A DNA stretch of 64,000 nucleotides, from NCBI GenBank assembly GCA_024291935.2, contig CM044311.1, positions 20,669,001 to 20,733,000 of the forward strand, written 5' to 3'. A program made the position numbers and the translations under genes. Each line of letters begins with the position of its first letter. Within the stretch, counting starts at the first letter, position 1. The notes beneath the pieces are model-generated. The model did no database searches, had not been told where the DNA came from, and was given only the letters and a program-made list of their open reading frames with translations. This DNA comes from Okapia johnstoni. Its lineage: Eukaryota > Chordata > Mammalia > Artiodactyla > Giraffidae. Below are positions 56,755-64,000 of the stretch, one piece after another.

Positions 56755-58640
56755 CAGTTCAGTTCAGTCGCTCAGTTGTGTCCGACTCTTTGCGACCTCG
56801 TGAATTGCAGCATGCCAGACCTCTCTGTCCATAACCAACTCCCGGTGTCTACACAAACCCATGTCCATCGAGTCGGTGATGCCATCCAACCATTTCATCC
56901 TCTGTCGTCCGCTTCTCCTCCTGCCCCCAATCCTACCCAGCATTAGGGTCTTTTCCAATGAGTCAACTCTTCGCATGAGGTGGCCAAAGTATTGGAGTTT
57001 CAGCTTCAACATCAGACCTTCCAATGAACACCCAGGATTGATCTCTTTTAGGATGGATTGATTGGATCTCCTTGCAGTCCAAGGGACTCTCAAGAGTCTT
57101 CTCCAACACCACAGTTCAAAAGCATCAATTCTTTGGCAGTCAGCTTTCTTCACTGTCCAACTCTCCCATCCATACATGACCACTGGAAAAACCACAGCCT
57201 TGACTAGACGGACTTTTGTTGGCAAAGTAATGTCTCTGCTTTTAAATATGCTATCTAGGTTGACCATAACCTTTCTTCCAAGGAGTAAGCGTCTTTTAAT
57301 TTCATGGCTGCAATCACCATCAGCAGTGATTCTGGAGCCCCCAAAAATAAAGTCTGACACTGTTTCCACTGTTTCCCATCTATTTCCCATGAAGTGATGG
57401 GACCAGATGCCATGATCTTAGTTTTCTGAACGTTGAGCTTTAAGTCAACTTTTTCGCTCTCCTCTTTCACCTTCATCAAGAGGCTCTTTAGTTCTTCTTC
57501 ACTTTCTGCCATAAGGGTGGTGTCATCCGCATATCTGAGATTATTGATATTTCTCCTGGCAATCTTGATTTCAGCTTGTGTTTCTCCCAGCCCAGCATTT
57601 CTCATGATGTACTCTGCATAAGCAGGGTGACAATATACAGCCTTGACGTACTCCTTTTCCTATTTGGAACCAGTCTGTTGTTCCATGTCCAGTTCTAACT
57701 CTTGCTTCCTGACCTGCATACAGGTTTCTCAAGAGACAGGTCAGATGGTCTGGTATTCCCATCTCTTTCAGAATTTTCCACAGTTTATTGTGAGCCACAC
57801 AGTCAAAGGCTTTGGCATAATCAATAAAGCAGAAATAGATGTTTTTCTGGAAATCTCTTGCTTTTTCGATGATCCAGCAGATGTTGGCAATTTGATCTCT
57901 GGTTCCTCTGCCTTTTCTAAAATCAGCTGGAACATCTGGAAGTTCATGGTTCACGTATTGCTGAAGCCTGGCTTGGAGTATTTTGAGCATTACTTTACTA
58001 GCATGTGAGATGAGTGCAATTGTGCAGTAGTTTGAGCATTCTTTGGCATTGCCTTTCTTTGGGATTGGAATGAAAACTGACCTTTTCCAGTCCTGTGCCC
58101 ACTGCTGAGTTTTCCAAATTTGCTGGCATATCGAGTGCAGCACTTTCACAGCATCACCTTTGAGAATTTGAAATAGCTCAACTGGAATTCCATCACCTCC
58201 ACTAGCTTTGTTCATAGTGATGCTTTCTAAGGCCCACTTGACTTCACATTCCAGAATGTCTGGCTCTAGGTGAGTGATCACACCATCGTGATTATCTGGG
58301 TCGTGAAGATCTTTTTTGTACAGTTCTTCTGTGTATTCTTGCCACCTCTTCTTAATATCTTCTGCTTCTGTTAGGTCCATACCATTTCTGTCCTTTATCG
58401 AGCCTATCTTTGCATGAAATGTTCCTTTGGTATCTCTAATTTTCTTGAAGAGATATCTAGTCTTTCCCAGTCTGTTGTTTTCCTCTATTTCTTTGCACTG
58501 ATTGCTGAGGAAGGCTTTCTTATCTCTCCTTGCTATTCTTTGGAACTCTGCATTCAGATGGGAATGTCTTTCCTTTTCTCCTTTGCTTTTAGCTTCTCTT
58601 CTCTTCCCAGCTATCTTTTTTTATATCTTTTTTTGTATTT
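56755..58640 (-). mobile_element. BovB LINE with best-preserved reading frames
   Basis: 5'-truncated copy of about 1.86 kb between identical 11-bp repeats TTTTATTGTAT (56744-56754 and 58641-58651). On the minus strand, 58380-57571 encodes most of the RT domain in one frame (WALESITMNKASGGDGIPVE, FCFIDYAKAFDCVAHNKLWK, GKGVRQGCILSPCL). A small deletion at about 57618 shifts the frame. 57605-57255 continues with the catalytic LRYADDTTLMAESEEELKSL. A second shift near 57380 leads to 57390-56764, the C-terminal 208 codons (PVVMYGWESWTVKKADCQRI). Low divergence, but truncated and twice shifted, so inactive. About 25 nt of T-rich sequence at 58615-58640 is not BovB. Confidence 0.95.
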
Positions 58641-58654
58641 TTTTATTGTATAAA

Positions 58655-59012
58655 TTTACTTAATCTGATATGTAGGGTCATTTAAAAACTTCTATTTCTG
58701 TGTTAAAACATTTTGAAGTTACTGTTTTTCACAGAATTTTATTTTCTCAAAACATCTATCAAATTGATACAATATTTAAATGTGTCTCATATAACCTACC
58801 TCATCTCTCTATTAGTGTATATTAATCTAATATATTGTATTATTTTAAAAATAGGTATGCATATTCATCCATAAACATGTAATTTAACTTCTCTATGTAT
58901 TTCTATCATATTTACATATTTAAACATGAATTATAGCATAGATAATATCCAACTGTCATCAATATTTATCATCATTTTCAGAATATATTGGGAAATGAAA
59001 TACTAGATTTCT
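58655..59012. other. Unassigned AT-rich sequence
   Basis: No recognised element. Confidence 0.4.
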
Positions 59013-59216
59013 TGAGTCACAGTGGCTCAGACAGTAAATAATCTGCCTGCAAAGCAGGACACTTGGGTTCAGTCCCTGGGTTAGGAAGATACGTTGGAGA
59101 AGGGAATGGCTACCCACTTCAGTATTCTTGCCTGGAGAATTCCGTGGACAGAGGCGCCTGTCAAGCTACAGTCCACAGGGTCACGAAGAGCTGGACACAA
59201 CTGAGCGAATAACACT
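59013..59216 (+). mobile_element. Bov-tA SINE
   Basis: From cttgagtcacagtggctcag to cacaactgagcgaataacac, full core. Confidence 0.93.
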
Positions 59217-61266
59217 TTTACCTTACCGCATTGCTTCTTATAGAGATGATGACCGTTTTATGTAAATAACCAAGTATATAACTCCTCCAGCTTTGAAAGT
59301 AGAAAAATAAAATAAAATAAAACTCAAAGATTATTAAATTATTTTATTCGAAGTGCAGCTCCTTGAAAACTCTTGATTGTGAAATGAACACTACTAATTA
59401 TGAAAATAATGCATTCAGCATACTTAACTATTCCTGAATCACTCATTTTGTGCTCTCCTAGTTATCTTATATAGACTTGAATTAATAATTTTTAAAAGAT
59501 TAATCCCCACAAAAACCCCCTTGCTAGTAGAAGTGAGAAAAAAAAAAAGAATGAATTACAGAATATACCTACAAGAAATTTGTAACCAACCAAGATGAGG
59601 TCATTCATAAGACATAGTACAAATGACTAGCGTTTCAGTTTTTATTATTTATCAAAAAAATTAAGTGTATATTGGTGTATGTATGCAGCAAGTTTCATTG
59701 ACTATTAGATTGTGTGTATATACATAAAAGGATTCAGAGTTCAGTATGGGTTTCTTCATTTTGATTTAACTAGCTTCCCCAGTATTTTTCTATTTTGCTG
59801 TTTGGCTTTGGAGACTTTCTAAGAAAATCAGCTTGCTTGAAATAAGTTTTGAGAGTGACTCTGTAATCTTGGTGATTACCATGAATCTAAACATAACTTG
59901 AGGACTACGCAGGGATGAATATTTTATTCCAAATCTGATATAGTTTGTGCAGCAATCTCTATGGCTCTTCACTGGACCCTAGTGTCAGATCAGCTAGGAC
60001 AAGGTCCTTCTTGATCAATGATTGTGCAGCACTGTCTACCAGCAAGTAGCAGGAGGTCACAGTGACTTTGCTCCCATGTACCATTACAGCAGATTTGATG
60101 TTTCTGGATGGAGAAAAAGCAAAGAGAATAATTTACTTATATCCACATTGAAATCAATTAGTCTCAGAAAAGCACTCAGTGTCAATTGCTAAGAAGGATG
60201 GTTAAGACTAAGTCCTTAAAAATCCATCAGGAGACTAAGGTTTATGTCTTACTAAGTACATACTGCCTATGTCTTTGAAATTGGTTTACTGAATGTTATC
60301 TTATGTATCTTACAGAGTGGATGTTGGCATGTATACACAAGGGTTTGGAAAATTTTTCATCACTTTTTTTAGTCATTTAGAATATGATTCAAATTGCTAA
60401 GTTTTCCCTCAGATAGTTTTAAAACCTAGATAAAGGTTTTAAATGTAATTTGATGACTACTGATGAAATCATAAATTTAAGTTAAAATTTTTGAGAGTGT
60501 TGTTGTTGTTTTTCTTGCAAAATCACTGAAAGATTATAAGTGGGTGATTAACCAAAAGGTGAAACTACTGCAAATGGCTATTATTCCAACAGAATTAGTC
60601 ACAGTTGTGCTGAAGGTCAGGAGACTTATAAATAGTAAGATTCTTTTATTCACTTTATACTAACCAGAGCCTACTTTCTTTCTAAATCCCAATAGTCTTT
60701 TTTTTGTTTTTGTTCTCACCAAAACTTTCTTAAGTTCTTTTGTTTCCTACTTAGAGCCCAGTAAGACTTACAGACTGCCAAGTATCCTATTTTCCCCTTA
60801 CTTAACAAAGGAATCTTTATTGAACATTGATGGTTGAAGGTATACATTGATTTTTTCTTAACTCCTGTACAAGCTTTTATGTAGTTTAACATGGTTGGGG
60901 CCATTGTAAAAGGAAAATAGTCAAATATCCTCTGGATAACTTGGAGGTCAGGAATGGTAAAGTACCTATATATTAACAGTCTAACTATGCTTCATGTGAA
61001 TTAGAAAATATACAGAATTTCAAAAAATGAGACAAACATAAATTATCTTACTCTTGTACCCTGGCGATGATTTTCATTACTTTGTAGTATAGACTAAGTT
61101 GTCAGTATAAGATCTGATTTGGAAGCCTTTGGCAAAGATGGGAATTAATGTTGGTAGGGAAGGCATGGTCAGTTATGGGAAAAGTTTACTATGTATTTTT
61201 GGTTTCAGATTTCAGATGTGTGCAATCAAGTAAACTATAAACTATGAGACAAAATCAACCCCTAAC
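59217..61266. other. Unassigned sequence
   Basis: About 2 kb, AT-rich. Only A-rich microtracts (aaataaaataaaataaaa near 59305) and short frames without motifs. No repeat recognised. Confidence 0.45.
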
Positions 61267-61267
61267 T

Positions 61268-61540
61268 AGAGGTCTGGAGAAGGAAATGGCAACCCACTCC
61301 AGTATTCTTGTCTGGGGATTCCCGTGGACAGAGGAGCCTGGTGGGCTGCTGTCCATGGAGTCGCACAGTCGGATATGACTGAAGTGACTTAGCATGCATG
61401 CATTGGAGAAGGAAATGGCAACCCACTCTAGTATTCTTGCCTGGAGAATCCCAGGGATGGAGGAACCTGGTGGGCTGCCATCTATGGGGTCGCACAGAGT
61501 TGGACAGGACTGAAGCGACTTAGCAGCAGCAGCAGCAAGT
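61268..61540 (+). mobile_element. Bov-A2 dimeric SINE
   Basis: Two BovA monomers joined at gcatgcattggagaagg; the tail is (CAG)n at 61523-61537. The longer A-rich inter-monomer linker seen in the copy at 11091 is absent. Flanks aactagaggtc and aagtagagatc agree at 9 of 11 positions, a possible diverged target duplication. Confidence 0.93.
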
Positions 61541-62587
61541 AGAGATCACATTATGCATTATAGAGCCATAGAGTGGACTAATCTTGATTGGCATGTGAAT
61601 TTCTTCACAAAATTTCATATTTGCATTTATCTCCATGCTGATGGAACAGTCTAACTCAAGATTAAGTTATAAAACTACATTGTCTCAGGGAATCTATTTA
61701 TTAAATGAATTATTAATAAAAGATGGAGAGAGTGGAATAAATATCAATAATAATAAAACTGTAACCATCTCTATAGGTAATTACTTATATATAGATGGAA
61801 TAGGCCATCTAGAAAACTTCTAATAAATTATAGAAATTATTCTCTGCATATTCACATAGCATATCTTCTAATTCTCGTATATACCTTATAGGATAATTGC
61901 TATTAACCTTTTTTTCAAATGAAGAGACTAAGTCTACCAGAGACTAATTAAACTGTTGAAAATTTAAGCACGTGTTTCGAATGAGAAAATTTGGATTTAG
62001 ATATAAGACTTTTAAATCTAAAGCTTTTGATTATTCTACTGTAGAGACTGAATGATTAAATGTGCCAGAGTAATTTATGTGTCCTGGGAAATGTAAGCAA
62101 GATAAAAGCCCTTTGCTTCAATTATACTCATGAAAGTAAAGGAATATTTCAGGGAAAGAAAATCTCATCACCTAAATCTTAAGGGTTAAATATACACTTT
62201 ACTGCCAACAAGATAACTGAGGTGAATATAGTGGTGAGTAGGGAACAGCATATATCTCAAGCAAATGAAGAACATCTGATAAGAAATAAGACCTCGATTT
62301 TTAAAAGGTCATAAAACACGAATGGTGTTAGCAGGAGATGAATTTGGAAGTTATTGCCAAAATGAACAGAAATGAAAGTACAACCAGCAAGAGTCTACCA
62401 CAAAAAACAATGGAAAAACAATGCTGAAAGGGAAGATGGTGGTGAAGTCTCAAATACTAAAAAAGGACTAAGCTGAAATGAGAACACAGAAGATTCTGTT
62501 ATATTTTAGTACACAGAAAGTGTCAGACTGTCTTCAAAGAGGTGATAATATAGTCAGAGTGAAGGACTGAGAGCTAATGGGTGACTA
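61541..62587. other. Unassigned sequence
   Basis: AT-rich. One 62-codon frame at 61635-61823 lacks motifs. No recognised repeat. Confidence 0.45.
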
Positions 62588-62599
62588 TATGATAAGGAG

Positions 62600-63445
62600 T
62601 TCAGTTCAGTTCAGTTCAGTCGCTCAGTCGTGTCCAACTCTTTGCGACCCCATGAACTGCAGCACACCAGGCCTCCCTGTCCATCACCAACTCCTGGAGT
62701 CTACCCAAACCCATGTCCATCGAGTTGGTGATGCCATCCAGCCCTCTCATCCTCTGTCATCCCCTTCTCCTCCCGCCCCCAATCCTACCCAGCATTAGGG
62801 TCTTTTCCAATGAGTCAACTCTTCGCATGAGGTGGCCAAAGTATTGGAGTTTCAGCTTCAACATCAGTCCTTCCAATGAACACCCAGGACTGATATCCTT
62901 TAGGATGGACTGGTTGGGTCTCTTTGCAGTCCAAGGGACTCTCAAGAGTCTTCTCCAACACCACAGTTCAAAAGCATCAATTCTTCGACGCTCAGCTTTC
63001 TTCACTGTCCAACTCTCACATCCATACATGACCACTGGAAAAACCATAGCCTGACTAGACAGGCCTTTGTTGGTAAAGTAATGTCTCTGTTTTTAAATAT
63101 GCTATCTAGGTTGGTCATGAGCTTCCTTCCAAGGAGTAAGCGTCTTTTAATTTCATGGCTTCAATCACCATCAGCAGTGATTTTGGAGCCCCCCAAAATA
63201 AAGTCTGACACTTTCCACTGTTTCCCCATCTATTTCTCATGAAGTGAGTACATCATGAGAAACGCTGGGCTGGAAGAAACACAAGCTGGAATCAAGATTG
63301 CTGGGAGAAATATCAATAACCTCAGATATGCGGATGACACCACCCTTATGGCAGAAAGGGAAGAAGAACTAAAGAGCCTCTTGATGAAGGTGAAAGAGGA
63401 GAGTGAAAAAGATGGCTTAAAGCTCAACATTCGGAAAACTAAGAT
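62600..63445 (-). mobile_element. BovB LINE with inverted 5' part and 12-bp target duplication
   Basis: 62600-63246 is the antisense BovB 3' part, with minus-strand C-terminal frame WCWRRLLRVPWTAKRPNQSI. 63247-63445 is the adjacent upstream part of the element on the plus strand, reading NLRYADDTTLMAEREEELKS. TATGATAAGGAG flanks the whole unit at 62588-62599 and 63446-63457 without mismatch. The unit is therefore one insertion event with an inverted 5' portion. Only about 20 bp of BovB is lost at the inversion joint. It is near consensus, so recent. Confidence 0.95.
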
Positions 63446-63457
63446 TATGATAAGGAG

Positions 63458-64000
63458 AGGGAGCAACAAAGATTGAATCACCAAAATCAAAGCAAATTGT
63501 AACCATTCATTATACAAAATTTCAAATAAAATGTTCTATAACTTTTATAGCATTTCACACACAAGAATTGCCAAGAGACTGAATTTTTAAGTGATATTCT
63601 TAACATATGAATTTTGAATGTCACCTTACATATTTTGACCTTTAGAATTATTTTATCATATTCTTTATGCTACCCACTATTTCTACAAGATTGATAGTTT
63701 TCTTTTAATCCTAACATGATGTTACATTTATAACATTGTTCAACTGAAATATCATTGTGTTTGCAATACTTTATCTTTCCAAATCTATCCCTGCATCAGT
63801 TAAAATATTGAAAGTACTAGATGCTAAAATATGGAAGCATGAGACAAAAAAAAAATTGAGATTTAAAATTTACTTTGAATGAAGCAGAGGGTAGCAGATA
63901 AACTCAATCACTAAACTCTTTAACAATTCAGATTTGAAAGGAAAACTAGAGTCCATTAATTCAATATGTTAATTTCTTCTCATAAAATACTACCAAAGGA
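63458..64000. other. Unassigned sequence
   Basis: AT-rich right edge of the window. No recognised element. Confidence 0.4.

Noticed and set aside
1..64000. CRISPR arrays, tRNA or rRNA genes, bacterial operons
   Set aside because: No regularly spaced direct repeats, cloverleaf-forming gene or ribosome-binding-site-led ORF series was seen. tRNA-like segments are SINE heads. The repeat content is ruminant.

Overview
This window reads as repeat-dense, AT-rich intergenic DNA from a ruminant genome, most likely a bovid. The evidence is the repeats: many RTE-type BovB LINE copies, Bov-tA and Bov-A2 SINEs, a CHR-type SINE, ruminant L1 3' ends and ruminant ERV LTRs. I found no intact host protein-coding gene, no tRNA, rRNA or ncRNA gene, no CRISPR array, and nothing prokaryotic. 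Every open frame that reads like a protein is the reverse transcriptase, endonuclease or C-terminal region of a decayed retroelement. The one exception is a weak exon-like segment at 2704-2916. No BovB copy has an intact full ORF.

Layout. 1-2.5 kb: L1 3' ends, a palindromic mariner remnant, a poly(A)-tailed retrosequence and a SINE. 2.9-7.2 kb: largely unrecognised sequence. 7.3-15 kb: SINEs, two BovB 3' fragments, LTR-like sequence, and a MIR-type repeat split by a Bov-A2. 15.05-15.84 kb: a clean solo LTR with a 6-bp target duplication. 17-18.7 kb: an old MLT1-type LTR and a decayed ERVL pol. 21.3-26.2 kb: an MLT1 followed by a near full-length minus-strand BovB that carries a poly(A)-tailed insert, a SINE pair and an inverted 5' end. 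26.3-35 kb: old LTR repeats, SINEs and small BovB pieces. 35.3-38.3 kb: an old L1 split by one BovB and two SINEs. 39.6-44.1 kb: the most complete BovB in length, carrying an antisense solo LTR near its 5' end. 44.3-50.8 kb: BovB and SINE fragments, a purine tract, a TA/CA microsatellite, an LTR-like 3' end and a GC-richer patch. 52.0-52.6 kb: a second solo LTR with a 6-bp duplication and an expanded pyrimidine tract. 56.75-58.64 kb: the BovB with the longest remaining reading frames. 62.6-63.45 kb: a BovB with an inverted 5' end between perfect 12-bp target duplications.

The elements do not work together as genes. The window is a layered record of retrotransposition. By my reading BovB makes up roughly a quarter of it, and 11 of the 14 copies lie on the minus strand. 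The most useful observations are mechanistic: two inverted-5'-end (twin-priming-like) BovB insertions, a 45-bp target duplication around a retrotransposed RNA 3' end, several exact target duplications that fix insertion boundaries, and nested orders that give relative ages. Family names come from pattern recognition without a database search. Class-level calls are firmer than subfamily calls.
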